From CAZDRX01 sp964508225 (GTDB lineage: Bacteria; Patescibacteriota; Gracilibacteria; Peribacterales; Peribacteraceae): a stretch of 31,575 nt of DNA. The notes below the pieces were generated by a model. That model was not told where the DNA came from and did no database searches. It saw only the letters and a list, made by a program, of their open reading frames with translations. Made by a program: the position numbers and the translations under genes. Where the stretch lies: contig CAZDRX010000015.1 in NCBI GenBank assembly GCA_964508225.1, forward strand, positions 1-31,575, read 5' to 3'. Numbering within the stretch: position 1 is the stretch's first letter; every line of letters begins with the position of its first letter. Positions 1 through 8,974 of this stretch are shown piece after piece.

Positions 1-1332
1 CACCTCCTGCGTCTTGTCGACATCGTAGAAGCGCATCTGCTCTTTCTTGAACAAGAGCTCGATGCGGCCGGTGGGGCCGTTGCGGTGCTTGCGGATGTAG
101 ATGTCGGTGATGCCGGGACGGTCCGAGTCTTCCTCGTAGTAGTCTTCGCGGTACATCATGAGCACGACGTCGGCGTCCTGCTCGATGGAGCCGGATTCAC
201 GGAGGTCGGAGAGCTGCGGGATGTTGCCGGGACGGCTCTCGACGGCGCGGGAGAGCTGGGAGAGTGCGACGATGGGAACCTTCAGCTCNNNNNNNNNNGA
301 GATCTCCGAGATCTCCTGCACGCGATTGCCTGTGTAGCCCGCGTTGCCCGTACTCATGAGCTGCATGAAGTCGATGATGATCATGTCGAGCCCGTGCTCC
401 ATCTGGAGGCGGCGTGCCTTGGCGCGGAGCTCAGGAATGGAGGAGCCCATCGAGTCGTCGATGAAGATGTTCGCCTTCGCGAGATCATCCATGATCGGAC
501 CCATGTTCTGGAAATCGCGGTCTTCGAGTTTGCCCTTCTGGAGCTTCCAGGAGTCGACGCCGAGCATGGAGGCGAAGAGACGGTCGACGAGCTGCTCCTT
601 GCTCATTTCGAGTGAGAAGATGGCGATGGCCTTGCCGTTCTTGATGGCGGCATTCTGCGCGATATTGAGCGCGAGCGACGTCTTACCCATGGAGGGACGG
701 GCGGCGATGATGATGAGGTCGGACGGCTGGAAGCCCGAGAGCTTGAAGTCGAGTGCATTGAATCCGGTCGGCACACCCTTGATCGCGTTCGTATCCTTGC
801 TCTCGTGCATCTCGGCGAATTTCTCGTAGCGCGCACTGAGGATCTCGCGGATGTGGACGAACTTCTCCTTGAGGAACGTGGCGGAGATGCCGAAGACGGT
901 TTTCTCCACGAGTTCGAGAAGCTCCGGTACATCGCGGTCCAGCTCGTAACCGAGTGCTTTGATCTCGTCGCCCGCGCGGATGATGCGGCGGTGCACGGCC
1001 TTCGTCTTCACCATCTGTGCGTACTTGTAGATATGCGCCGATGTCGGAACTTTGGTGGCGAGATCCGCGAGGAAGGCGCTGCCGCCGATCGCCTGAATCT
1101 TCTTGTCGTCGCTGAGTTTGCTCGTCACGGTGACGATGTCGATCGGCTGGTGACCCTGATACAGGTCGTGGATCGCCTGATAGATGAGGCGGTATGTGGG
1201 CTCGTAGAAATCATCCGGCGAGAGCAGGTCGGAGACCTTCACCATCGCCTCCGGATCCATGAGGAGGGCACCGAGCACCGTCTGCTCGGCTTCAATGCTG
1301 TGCGGCTGGACGTCGAGGAAGGTTTGAGCCAT
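1..1332 (-). CDS. dnaB: Replicative DNA helicase DnaB (3' end outside window, internal assembly gap)
   Basis: Hexameric helicase that unwinds DNA at the replication fork and recruits primase. Translation from the ATG at 1332 gives an N-terminal DnaB domain (about residues 1-150, beginning MAQTFLDVQPHSIEAEQTVL) and the RecA-like motor domain. The Walker A ARPSMGKTSLALN has its lysine near residue 217, followed by MIIIDFMQLM and SDLRESGSIEQDADVVLMMYR, which are hallmark DnaB blocks. The gene runs off the left edge, so the C-terminal tail is missing. Ten Ns at 289-298 interrupt it between VQEISEIS and ELKVPIVALSQ; the frame is kept. A TACACT hexamer at 1343-1348 lies 10 nt before the ATG, so any leader is only a few nucleotides, and no Shine-Dalgarno sequence is present. 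Identification is secure. Confidence 0.97.
   Translation of the reverse strand, partial: MAQTFLDVQPHSIEAEQTVLGALLMDPEAMVKVSDLLSPDDFYEPTYRLIYQAIHDLYQGHQPIDIVTVTSKLSDDKKIQAIGGSAFLADLATKVPTSAHIYKYAQMVKTKAVHRRIIRAGDEIKALGYELDRDVPELLELVEKTVFGISATFLKEKFVHIREILSARYEKFAEMHESKDTNAIKGVPTGFNALDFKLSGFQPSDLIIIAARPSMGKTSLALNIAQNAAIKNGKAIAIFSLEMSKEQLVDRLFASMLGVDSWKLQKGKLEDRDFQNMGPIMDDLAKANIFIDDSMGSSIPELRAKARRLQMEHGLDMIIIDFMQLMSTGNAGYTGNRVQEISEIXXXXELKVPIVALSQLSRAVESRPGNIPQLSDLRESGSIEQDADVVLMMYREDYYEEDSDRPGITDIYIRKHRNGPTGRIELLFKKEQMRFYDVDKTQEV
289..298. other. Assembly gap (10 N) inside dnaB
   Basis: Ten undetermined bases. The dnaB frame continues across them, reading one partly unknown Ser codon and three unknown codons. 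By comparison with the E. coli protein, which has about eight residues (RSLKALAK) between the same flanking blocks, roughly 25 bases are expected here, so 10 N is probably a placeholder rather than a measured length. Confidence 0.9.
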
Positions 1333-1342
1333 GGGAGTTGAG

Positions 1343-1348
1343 AGTGTA
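1343..1348 (-). promoter_or_regulatory. Putative -10 box of dnaB
   Basis: Read on the minus strand the hexamer is TACACT, 10 nt upstream of the dnaB ATG. The same hexamer precedes rpsP and several other starts in this window. I saw no convincing -35. Confidence 0.4.
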
Positions 1349-1386
1349 TCCCATCCCCTCCCCCTCGCAAAGGAAGTGCTCCACAT

Positions 1387-1413
1387 ACGAAAAACGGCGG
1401 GAACTCCGCCGTT
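1387..1413 (-). terminator. Intrinsic terminator of recA
   Basis: On the minus strand, just after the recA stop, an 8-bp stem AACGGCGG/CCGCCGTT (1406-1413 and 1393-1400) with a 5-nt loop is followed by a T run (GTTTTTCG). It separates recA from dnaB. Confidence 0.85.
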
Positions 1414-1432
1414 CTTTCCTGGTGTCGTGGCT

Positions 1433-2524
<1,092 letters not shown>

Positions 2525-2552
2525 GATGGAGAGGAGGAAAAAAGTAGGTGTA

Positions 2553-2562
2553 TGAACGTTCA
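2553..2562. promoter_or_regulatory. Palindrome TGAACGTTCA at the recA transcription start
   Basis: A perfect 10-bp palindrome sits at the predicted +1 of the recA promoter, where an SOS-type repressor could bind. It is not the Gram-positive LexA box (CGAAC-N4-GTTCG) nor the E. coli box, so an operator role is inferred from position alone. Confidence 0.4.
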
Positions 2563-2567
2563 CCCAG

Positions 2568-2596
2568 ACTATCTCTTACCCTCTATTTTCGGTCAA
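2568..2596 (-). promoter_or_regulatory. recA promoter (TTGACC-N17-GATAGT)
   Basis: The -35 TTGACC at 2591-2596 and -10 GATAGT at 2568-2573, read on the minus strand, are exactly 17 nt apart. Predicted start of transcription is near 2561, giving a leader of about 37 nt for recA. Confidence 0.7.
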
Positions 2597-2629
2597 CCGC
2601 TTGGACTTGAAAAGATGTAAAAATGCGGC

Positions 2630-2647
2630 GGTGTACACTTGTACACC
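2630..2647. repeat. 18-bp inverted repeat between lipoprotein gene and recA
   Basis: GGTGTACA-CT-TGTACACC has 8-bp arms and overlaps the TAG stop of the lipoprotein gene. On the minus strand it is followed by GCCGCATTTTT, so it may act as a weak terminator. A 2-nt loop is too tight for a good hairpin, so an operator-like role upstream of recA is equally possible. Confidence 0.5.
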
Positions 2648-3480
2648 TATCGCGCCTTGCACTGACCGGTGCGGGTCTCGAAGTTCGTCACGTCGCAGAA
2701 GCTCCCCGTGGGACAGCGGTTGCCGGCAGTGCCCCCGCACGGAAGTCCTGAGCCCGAGCCGCTCACCACTGTCGTCGTTTCCCTGTCGCTCAGGAACGAC
2801 ACACTGGAGAGCACGCGCTCGAACTGGGCATTCACGATGTCGCCGTCTTCCTTTGTTCTAATGCTCTTCTGCAGTGCGGGATCGAAGTGCATATGAATCA
2901 CGGTGTCCTTGTCGAGAATGTAAATCTCGGAGGCGCCACCATCGAGTGGGATGCGCGTGGTACGGCGGTTCTTGATGTACAGCGGCGAACCCCCCGGAGG
3001 GAGCGATGAACCGCTCATGCGGCGGATCGTGAGCAGCGGATCGGTCTCGTCGGGCATCATAAACATCGCCACGTGATCCTTGATACTCCCCTGCCAGCCG
3101 ACGGGAATACCGATGCGGAGATTGAGCTCCGGTACCTCGAAACGGCGGAGATCGACGTTCTGGTCGAGGCCCTTGATGGTCTCGATGATGAGCACGGGCA
3201 GTTCCTCGGGTGTCGAGTTCGGTTCCAGAGTGCCGCCCACAGAGACGACTTGTCCCTCGTAGTCCGAGAGGTTCTCCGTGCGGCTCTCCACGAAGTACGT
3301 GAGCTTGCCGCCGATGATGAGCTTGTGCGTGCCGCGGCGCGTGAGCGACTGCTCCGCCGTCACAAGTGTGCCGGTGGCGGTCGTCGGTCCGTACTGGACG
3401 ACTGGACCGTCCTTCTTGCAGCCTGCGAAAGCGAGAGCGACGGGAATGACGAGGGTGAACGAGAGGAGGCGGAGGTTCAT
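2647..3480 (-). CDS. Secreted lipoprotein with cysteine-rich C-terminus, unknown function
   Basis: 277 residues from the ATG at 3480. The signal peptide MNLRLLSFTLVIPVALAFAGC has a lipobox (FAGC) with the acylated Cys at residue 21. The middle shows no domain I can name. The C-terminus carries a compact cysteine motif, CGGTAGNRCPTGSFC followed by a final Cys six residues from the end, of the kind seen in extracellular proteins with disulfide knots. It presumably sits on the outer face of the membrane. An upstream in-frame ATG at 3591 is rejected because it would run through the hairpin terminator of the preceding gene. A TATCAT hexamer at 3490-3495 preceded by TG lies 9 nt before the ATG, so the mRNA is nearly leaderless. 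Confidence 0.8.
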   Translation of the reverse strand: MNLRLLSFTLVIPVALAFAGCKKDGPVVQYGPTTATGTLVTAEQSLTRRGTHKLIIGGKLTYFVESRTENLSDYEGQVVSVGGTLEPNSTPEELPVLIIETIKGLDQNVDLRRFEVPELNLRIGIPVGWQGSIKDHVAMFMMPDETDPLLTIRRMSGSSLPPGGSPLYIKNRRTTRIPLDGGASEIYILDKDTVIHMHFDPALQKSIRTKEDGDIVNAQFERVLSSVSFLSDRETTTVVSGSGSGLPCGGTAGNRCPTGSFCDVTNFETRTGQCKAR

Positions 3481-3489
3481 AGGGGTTTC

Positions 3490-3495
3490 ATGATA
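3490..3495 (-). promoter_or_regulatory. Putative -10 of the lipoprotein gene (TATCAT)
   Basis: TATCAT preceded directly by TG on the minus strand, 9 nt before the ATG at 3480 and just past the terminator of the upstream gene. No clear -35 is visible. Confidence 0.45.
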
Positions 3496-3498
3496 CAC

Positions 3499-3526
3499 AA
3501 AAAGAGCCACCCGAGGGCGGCTCTTT
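3499..3526 (-). terminator. Intrinsic terminator of the sigma4/HARE-HTH gene
   Basis: Minus-strand hairpin with 8-bp arms AAAGAGCC/GGCTCTTT and a 10-nt loop, followed by a run of five T. It lies 18 nt after the stop codon of the regulator gene. Confidence 0.85.
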
Positions 3527-3544
3527 GGATTGCGGATGTGAGGA

Positions 3545-4651
3545 TTATTTCTTCTTGCTCGCGTCGAAGTCGTAGACGGCACGACCGACACGGACGAAGT
3601 ACGGCATCTTCTGGAGGTTCAGTGAAATCGTACCGACCTTCACGGTGCGCTGCTTGCTGACTTCCTCGATGATCTGCTTCTTACTGAGTGCTCCCTTCTG
3701 CTTGAGGATGTTCTCGATGACATCGGCCACCGTACCCGGCTCGTAACCCCACTCGCGGAGTGCGTAGAGACCGCGACCGACAAGGACGAACTGCGGATAG
3801 CGGATGAGCTCGTTGTGGACGGCCTGCACGGTGACGTTCTTATGGTCGAAGCCTGCCTCCTTGATGGAGTTGGCGATTTCCATGAAGTGCATCGGGCGTC
3901 CGATCTTCTTCAAAATGATCTCGACTTTGTCGCGGATGGATCTCGGACGGACGAACCTCCACTCGGTGAGTCCCCAACCGTCGGCGATCTCCTTGAGACG
4001 CTCGTCGATGGAGAGACAGCTGACGATGAGTTCGGAGGACGGGACGCGTCCCTGGAAGGCGGGCATGGACTGGATCGAGCTGATGAGCTCGGTGGCCTTC
4101 ATGCAGGAGTGACGCTTGGTGAGGAACTTCGCGGCCATGTCGATGATGGTCGAGATGTCCTCCATCGCGAGCGTGGACAGTCTCCAGAACGGCTTGTAGG
4201 TCTGGCTGCGTCCTTCGCTGGCCATCTCGCTGTCGATGGAGAAAGAGAGCTTCAGGATGGAGCCGTCGATCATCTGGCTGCCCGGCAGTCTCTTGAGGAC
4301 GGAGGAGACGAGTTCGCTGCTGAGCATTACGCCTCCGTGTGCACGGAGGATTCCCTTCGCCATGTCGTTCACTTCGTTGAGCTTCGTCGTGCGTACCGTG
4401 CGCTTGAGCTTGGAGAGCGCGATGCTCTCGATCTGACGGATGCGCTCGCGGGTGACGTTGAAGTGCTTGCCGATCTTCTCGAGCGTCTGCTTGCTCTGGC
4501 CTGCGAGAGCGAAACGTCGCTTGATCACTTCCGTCTCCTTCTGCGTCAGTACCAGGAAAAGATCCCCGAGGAGATCCTGAAGATTCAGGTTGAGCTGAGA
4601 CTTCGCGGCAGCGGTCGCAGCTGATCCGGAGGAGGAAGTGGAAGCAGGCAT
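3545..4651 (-). CDS. Sigma-70 region-4 protein with HARE-HTH-like winged-helix domains
   Basis: Predicted transcription regulator of 368 residues. After a Ser/Ala-rich start, residues about 30-90 match sigma-70 region 4: LTQKETEVIKRRFAL, then the helix-turn-helix TLEKIGKHFNVTRERIRQIE and SIALSKLKR, the part of a sigma factor that reads the -35 element. There is no region 2, so it cannot act alone as a sigma factor. From about residue 230 the segment RDKVEIILKKIGRPMHFMEI...VLVGRGLYAL resembles the HARE-HTH fold also found in the RNA polymerase delta subunit. A second, similar winged helix (GTVADVIENILKQKGALSKK...FVRVGRAVYDF) ends the protein. The role is inferred: a polymerase- or promoter-associated accessory factor. 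It has its own promoter and terminator. Confidence 0.85.
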   Translation of the reverse strand: MPASTSSSGSAATAAAKSQLNLNLQDLLGDLFLVLTQKETEVIKRRFALAGQSKQTLEKIGKHFNVTRERIRQIESIALSKLKRTVRTTKLNEVNDMAKGILRAHGGVMLSSELVSSVLKRLPGSQMIDGSILKLSFSIDSEMASEGRSQTYKPFWRLSTLAMEDISTIIDMAAKFLTKRHSCMKATELISSIQSMPAFQGRVPSSELIVSCLSIDERLKEIADGWGLTEWRFVRPRSIRDKVEIILKKIGRPMHFMEIANSIKEAGFDHKNVTVQAVHNELIRYPQFVLVGRGLYALREWGYEPGTVADVIENILKQKGALSKKQIIEEVSKQRTVKVGTISLNLQKMPYFVRVGRAVYDFDASKKK

Positions 4652-4670
4652 GAAGTGAGATGGGAATAAA

Positions 4671-4699
4671 ACTATCTTGTTCTACCAGAACGTTGACAG
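4671..4699 (-). promoter_or_regulatory. Promoter of the sigma4/HARE-HTH gene with palindromic spacer
   Basis: On the minus strand, CTGTCA (4694-4699), 17 nt, then GATAGT (4671-4676), the same -10 as recA. The spacer holds the inverted repeat GTTCT-ACC-AGAAC at 4679-4691, well placed to be an operator, perhaps for autoregulation. The leader is about 12 nt. Confidence 0.5.
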
Positions 4700-4807
4700 G
4701 AAATAAAGTTAAATCTTCTTTCCTACCGTCACGCGATGTGTCGCGAGAGTGTCAACGATTCTGCGGCAGACGAATGAGCAAGATAGGTCCCTATAAAGGG
4801 GAGTATG

Positions 4808-4822
4808 ATACAATAATTGTAT
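4808..4822. repeat. 15-bp AT-rich palindrome after ruvX
   Basis: ATACAAT-A-ATTGTAT lies just downstream of the ruvX stop in the 177-bp gap before the regulator gene. A second small inverted repeat (CCCTATAAAGGG) is adjacent. Neither is followed by a T run on the minus strand. Function unknown. Confidence 0.4.
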
Positions 4823-4828
4823 TTCATG

Positions 4829-5212
4829 TCAATGCCTCTTTTGACGCTGTTGGACGGCCAAGGAGGCCAATTCGCAGGCGGCGCGTGCATCGGGGTCCGT
4901 GCCGTCTTTCGTATTCGTCGAATACCGTTCGTCCAGAAGCGTGACGGTGAGTCCAGATTGTTTCCCGAGCTCTGTTGCGATGCCACGGACGAATGTCGAT
5001 TGCTCACCTTCACTGCCCTGTGGCAAGAGCGGGAGTCCGATGATGAGTTCGGTCACCTTCCTCTCCCGCGCGATCTTGAGCACACCGGCGATGAGCTCCG
5101 AGTCCTCCTTATGCTTGAGAGTCTGGAGTGCCATGACGAAACCGGCGACCGTGTCACCGATGGCGAGCCCTGTCCTGCGCCTGCCGATGTCGGCGGCGAG
5201 CAGGAGGCTCAT
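4829..5212 (-). CDS. ruvX: Putative Holliday junction resolvase / pre-16S rRNA nuclease RuvX (YqgF)
   Basis: RNase H-fold nuclease; the family is linked to 16S rRNA 5'-end maturation and to Holliday junction resolution. The 127-residue protein has the N-terminal acidic motif AADIGRRRTGLAIGD (Asp8), the strand ELIIGLPLLPQGSEG, and LLDERYST with the second acidic site. The final motif DPDARAACELA supplies the third Asp. The loop between DERYST and that Asp is about eight residues, shorter than in most family members, where a variable loop of nearly 20 residues is usual. Its ATG follows the TAG of rpsT with no spacing, so the two are surely cotranscribed and probably translationally coupled. No Shine-Dalgarno sequence is present. 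Confidence 0.92.
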   Translation of the reverse strand: MSLLLAADIGRRRTGLAIGDTVAGFVMALQTLKHKEDSELIAGVLKIARERKVTELIIGLPLLPQGSEGEQSTFVRGIATELGKQSGLTVTLLDERYSTNTKDGTDPDARAACELASLAVQQRQKRH

Positions 5213-5479
5213 CTATTTCTGCTTCGGATTCAGAAGCTTGCTGAGTGAAGACTTCGCGTGAGCGGCCTTCTTCCAGTGGATGATGTTCTTCTTGGCAGCG
5301 GTGTCGATGGCCTTGAAGGTCGTCGGCAGCGTCTTGAGCGCTTCGGCTGTTTTTCCTTCCTTCACGAGATCCTGCACCTTGCGGATGCTGGACTTCATAT
5401 GAGTCTTGAACGGCTGTCTGCGGAGACGGCGCTCTTCAGACTGTCGTGCGTGCTTGATGGAGGCTTTGAGAATCGGCAT
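5213..5479 (-). CDS. rpsT: Small ribosomal subunit protein bS20
   Basis: Binds 16S rRNA early in 30S assembly. The 88-residue protein has the family's usual length and composition: MPILKASIKHARQSEERRLR at the start, then basic helices with VQDLVKEGKTAEALKTL and KKNIIHWKKAAHAKSSLSKL. It heads a two-gene unit with ruvX. A good promoter (TTGACT-N17-TACTCT) lies upstream, giving a leader of about 12 nt with no Shine-Dalgarno sequence. Confidence 0.96.
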   Translation of the reverse strand: MPILKASIKHARQSEERRLRRQPFKTHMKSSIRKVQDLVKEGKTAEALKTLPTTFKAIDTAAKKNIIHWKKAAHAKSSLSKLLNPKQK

Positions 5480-5498
5480 AGGCGCTTAAAGCTGAGCT

Positions 5499-5527
5499 AG
5501 AGTACGGAAGTGGCGCGGGGAAGTCAA
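5499..5527 (-). promoter_or_regulatory. rpsT-ruvX promoter (TTGACT-N17-TACTCT)
   Basis: -35 TTGACT at 5522-5527 and -10 TACTCT at 5499-5504 on the minus strand with 17-nt spacing; transcription should start near 5491, 12 nt before the rpsT ATG. Confidence 0.7.
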
Positions 5528-5535
5528 CACTGCTT

Positions 5536-7065
5536 CTAGCGAGCCACCTCGGGTCCACCCGCGTCGGCGGAACCGATGAGAACCTGCAGCAGATCCTGAT
5601 AGAGGCTCTCGATCGGCTGGAACGCAGGCTTTTCGACCTTGAGGGACGGAATGGCCTCGCGTCTCAGATCAGCCTCCAAGGTGACCTGCTGTGAAGACCC
5701 CACCTCGGCCGAGCTGTCGATACGCATGGTGACGGAATCCGGAGGATTGATCTTCACCGAGAGTGCTCTCACGTGGATCGTCAGCTTTTCGGACGGAATC
5801 TTCACCGTACCGTCGGAAATACTGAGTGACGTCGGTGTCATCTCGTTGATCGCGAAAGCGATGCTCGTCACCTCTTTCCCCGTCTCGGGATCCTTCACGG
5901 TGAGATCGACGGCCTTCATCGAAACGGTGCCTTCGATCGCGTTCTTCCCGTTCATGGCTCCTCCGGTGAGCCGCTCCCCTTGCTTCTGGATCACAAAACC
6001 TTCCTGCGTCTCTGTGTTCGTGAGTGAGGCGGAGAAGTCGCCGTCCTTCGTCCGCAGAATCGTCACAACTGCCTTCACCTTTCCCGAAGCATCCAGAATC
6101 TCGCCGTCGAAGCCCATGAATTCGTACGTCTCTTTGTCCGCGCTTAAGACACCCTTCACCGTGCCCATGGTCTTCATGAACTCCGCGTCGTCGGCGAGGA
6201 GCGACTCCATGTTCTTCTTCATCTCCGGGCTGCGTTCCAGCTGGGAATCCCAGCTCTGTCCCGACGTCTCCTTTATATACTCCACGAACGCGCGCACGCT
6301 TGTCTGCACTTTCTTCTTGTCGGACTCCACACGGATACGCACGAGGCCGTTCTCCTCAGGCAGCAGCTCGAGCCCATTCCAGATGTGCACGCTCTTCCAG
6401 AGCTTGAGCAGTGCTGCCGGAGAGACGCGATTGCCGAAACTCTTCGAGAGGAGCTCTCTCACCGGAGGAGCGGGAGTCCCGCCGGTCTCCGTCGCCTGCT
6501 TGGCGAGCAGTGCGTCCAGCGCGTCGAAGGTGATGCCGTACCAGCGGCTGCTCATCTCGGCGGGGAGCTCGAACGGCTTGGGCATCATCGGAGTGACGAC
6601 GGAGACGCCGGAGATTCTCAGGAGGATGGTTTCTGCCACGCTGCGAGCCGAAATCGCGATGTCTGCCGTTGCGGTTTCCGGCGGAGCGTTCTGTACGTCC
6701 ATGCCGGTGAATGTGCCCGCGGGAGCCGTGATGCTCCCGACAAAGGAGATCATTCCATCAGCGAGAGGGATACGCGGATTTCTGACATCGCTCGACATTT
6801 CACTCGCGATCTTCAGCTCTGCATTCGCGATGATCCCGAAGTCCCGTTCTCCGACCGCGACAGTTTTTGCCGAGCGCTTTGTGCTGAATGCGATGTTCGT
6901 GGTCGTGCGAGAGAGATCCGATTGCACGAGAATCTCCAGATTCGACATCGCCTGCTTCAGGTACGTGTCGTGCATACGGCTGAGTGCCTGATCGGCGGTG
7001 GATCCCCCGCACGCGGAGAGAGAGATCGCGAGTGTGACGATGGCGGCGCTGGAGCGTCGGGTCAT
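5536..7065 (-). CDS. Large secreted lipoprotein, unknown function
   Basis: 509 residues from the ATG at 7065. I prefer this to an in-frame ATG at 7089 because MTRRSSAAIVTLAISLSAC is a clean lipoprotein signal with Cys19 in the lipobox LSAC, and a TAGATT/TTAGAT -10-like box lies at 7088-7094. The mature protein has no transmembrane segment and alternates polar beta-like stretches (for example TVKIPSEKLTIHVRALSVKI) with a helical middle, suggesting a large extracytoplasmic beta-rich protein. I recognise no family. It lies between rpsT (same strand) and the divergent glmS. Confidence 0.75.
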   Translation of the reverse strand: MTRRSSAAIVTLAISLSACGGSTADQALSRMHDTYLKQAMSNLEILVQSDLSRTTTNIAFSTKRSAKTVAVGERDFGIIANAELKIASEMSSDVRNPRIPLADGMISFVGSITAPAGTFTGMDVQNAPPETATADIAISARSVAETILLRISGVSVVTPMMPKPFELPAEMSSRWYGITFDALDALLAKQATETGGTPAPPVRELLSKSFGNRVSPAALLKLWKSVHIWNGLELLPEENGLVRIRVESDKKKVQTSVRAFVEYIKETSGQSWDSQLERSPEMKKNMESLLADDAEFMKTMGTVKGVLSADKETYEFMGFDGEILDASGKVKAVVTILRTKDGDFSASLTNTETQEGFVIQKQGERLTGGAMNGKNAIEGTVSMKAVDLTVKDPETGKEVTSIAFAINEMTPTSLSISDGTVKIPSEKLTIHVRALSVKINPPDSVTMRIDSSAEVGSSQQVTLEADLRREAIPSLKVEKPAFQPIESLYQDLLQVLIGSADAGGPEVAR

Positions 7066-7137
7066 GAAGTGGGTGGGAACGCGGCGCAATCTAACACGGA
7101 CGGTGTCTGTGAGATAGACGGCAGATCCCCTCCTTTA

Positions 7138-7146
7138 TGGTATGAT
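7138..7146 (+). promoter_or_regulatory. Extended -10 of glmS (TGG-TATGAT)
   Basis: An extended -10, TGGTATGAT, lies upstream of glmS and predicts a start of transcription near 7153, leaving a leader of about 45 nt. No good -35 is seen, as expected for an extended -10 promoter. Confidence 0.5.
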
Positions 7147-7198
7147 CCACTCGAACGCTCATCACGGTTTCCTCTGCGTTCATTTCGTCATTCAATCC

Positions 7199-8974
7199 AT
7201 GTGCGGAATCTTCGGATACATCGGCGGACGTGAGAATGCGGGATCGGTGGTGATCAAGGGACTCAAGAACCTCGAATACCGAGGATATGACTCGTGGGGT
7301 GTGGCCATGCGCAAGGCCGACGGTTCACTGCGTGTCGGCAAAGACGTCGGCAAGATCGGTGCGGTGAAGCCGGAGGATTACGCTGACCTGTCGAGCCTCG
7401 CCATCGCACACTCGCGCTGGGCGACCCACGGAGGCGTGACGAAGGAGAACGCCCACCCGCACTTCAGCTGCGATCAGAGGATCGCCGTCGTGCATAACGG
7501 CATCATCGAGAACTTCCAGGAACTCCGCGAGGAGCTGAAGAAGAAGGGGCACAGCTTCCAGTCCGAGACGGACACGGAGGTGATCCCCCACTTGGTCGAG
7601 GAATACATTAAGTCCGGAATGTCGCTCACGGAAGCCGTCCGTGCTTCCTGCATGCGCTTTCACGGACGCTACGCCGTGCTCGTCATGGATAAGGAGTCCG
7701 AGGAGCTCGTAGCTGCACGCACCGGCTCCCCTCTCATCATCGGCGTCGGCAAGGACGAGTACTTCATCGCATCCGATATCCCGGCGTTCCTCGAGCACAC
7801 GCGCACGGTGCAGTACCTCGATGACGGCGAGATGGTGGCGGTGAAGGCGGGCAAGATTCGCTTCTTCGACATCGAATCAGGCAGTGAGAGGAGCAAGCGC
7901 AACGTCACGATCGACTGGGAGGTGAAGGACGCCGAGAAGGGCGAGTACGAGCACTACATGCTCAAGGAGATCATGGATCAGAAGAACACGATCAGCCGCG
8001 CGGTGCATCAGGACGATGCGGAGATCCAGACCGTCGCCGATGCGATCCAGAATTGTCTCGGCTGCATTCTCACCGCGTGCGGCACGGCGGGCAAAGTCTG
8101 TATGGCGGCGGATTACTTCTTCTCCGTTGTCGCGAAGCGTCATGTGAACTTCTCCCCTGCGAGCGAGTTCCCCATCTACCACCACTTCCTCAAGCCCGAG
8201 AGTCTCATCATCGTCGTGAGTCAGAGTGGCGAGACCGCCGACGTGCTGGAGGCCATGAAAGTGGCGAAGAAGGCGGGATCGAAGGTCCTGGCGATCGTGA
8301 ACACGGAGGGCTCCAGCATCGCGCGTGCCGCCGACTACACGCTGCTCATCAATGCCGGACCCGAGAAAGCGGTGGCTTCCACCAAGGCTGCGACGGGACA
8401 GATGGCCGTCCTCCTCCTCATCGCGCATGCGGTCGCCGGTCGCCTCCACGAAGGACGCACGCTCCTCCTTGAGACGAGCGGGCAGATCAACGACATGCTC
8501 AACCCCCGGTACGTGGAATTCATCCGCACGATCGCGGAGTCGGTGGCCAAGCACGAGAACATGTACATCATCGGCAAGGGCTGGAATTACCCGATGGCGA
8601 TGGAGAGCGCGATCAAGATTCAGGAAGTGAGCTATGTGCACGCCGAGGGCTTCGCCGCCGGCGAACTCAAGCACGGCCCCATCGCGCTCATCGAGAAGGG
8701 AACGCCGTGCATCGCCCTCATGGGCAATGACGAATTCACCTCGGACATGATCAGCAACATCATGGAACTCCGCGCGCGCGGCGCGATGATCATCGGCGTG
8801 GCACCGAGGAAGCACGATGTCTTCGATCACTGGATCAAAGTGCCGGACTGCGGCGCGGCGCAGCCGATCGTGAATATCATCCCCATCCAGATTTTGGCGT
8901 ATCTCCTTGCTGTCCAGCGTGGACGGGATCCGGATATGCCGAGGAATTTGGCGAAGTCTGTGACAGTGAAGTAG
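7199..8974 (+). CDS. glmS: Glutamine--fructose-6-phosphate aminotransferase (isomerizing)
   Basis: Makes glucosamine-6-phosphate from fructose-6-phosphate and glutamine, the first step towards UDP-GlcNAc for peptidoglycan. The ATG at 7199 gives MCGIFGYIGG, placing the nucleophilic Cys at the mature N-terminus as the mechanism requires; the in-frame ATG at 7142 would bury it and lies in the promoter, so it is rejected. The 591-residue protein has the class II glutamine amidotransferase domain (residues 1 to about 220, with LAIAHSRWATHGGVT and VHNGIIENF), two SIS domains (CGTAGKVCMAADYF; SQSGETADVLEA; HAEGFAAGELKHGP) and the usual C-terminus (DPDMPRNLAKSVTVK). The length is typical. Confidence 0.98.
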   Translation: MCGIFGYIGGRENAGSVVIKGLKNLEYRGYDSWGVAMRKADGSLRVGKDVGKIGAVKPEDYADLSSLAIAHSRWATHGGVTKENAHPHFSCDQRIAVVHNGIIENFQELREELKKKGHSFQSETDTEVIPHLVEEYIKSGMSLTEAVRASCMRFHGRYAVLVMDKESEELVAARTGSPLIIGVGKDEYFIASDIPAFLEHTRTVQYLDDGEMVAVKAGKIRFFDIESGSERSKRNVTIDWEVKDAEKGEYEHYMLKEIMDQKNTISRAVHQDDAEIQTVADAIQNCLGCILTACGTAGKVCMAADYFFSVVAKRHVNFSPASEFPIYHHFLKPESLIIVVSQSGETADVLEAMKVAKKAGSKVLAIVNTEGSSIARAADYTLLINAGPEKAVASTKAATGQMAVLLLIAHAVAGRLHEGRTLLLETSGQINDMLNPRYVEFIRTIAESVAKHENMYIIGKGWNYPMAMESAIKIQEVSYVHAEGFAAGELKHGPIALIEKGTPCIALMGNDEFTSDMISNIMELRARGAMIIGVAPRKHDVFDHWIKVPDCGAAQPIVNIIPIQILAYLLAVQRGRDPDMPRNLAKSVTVK

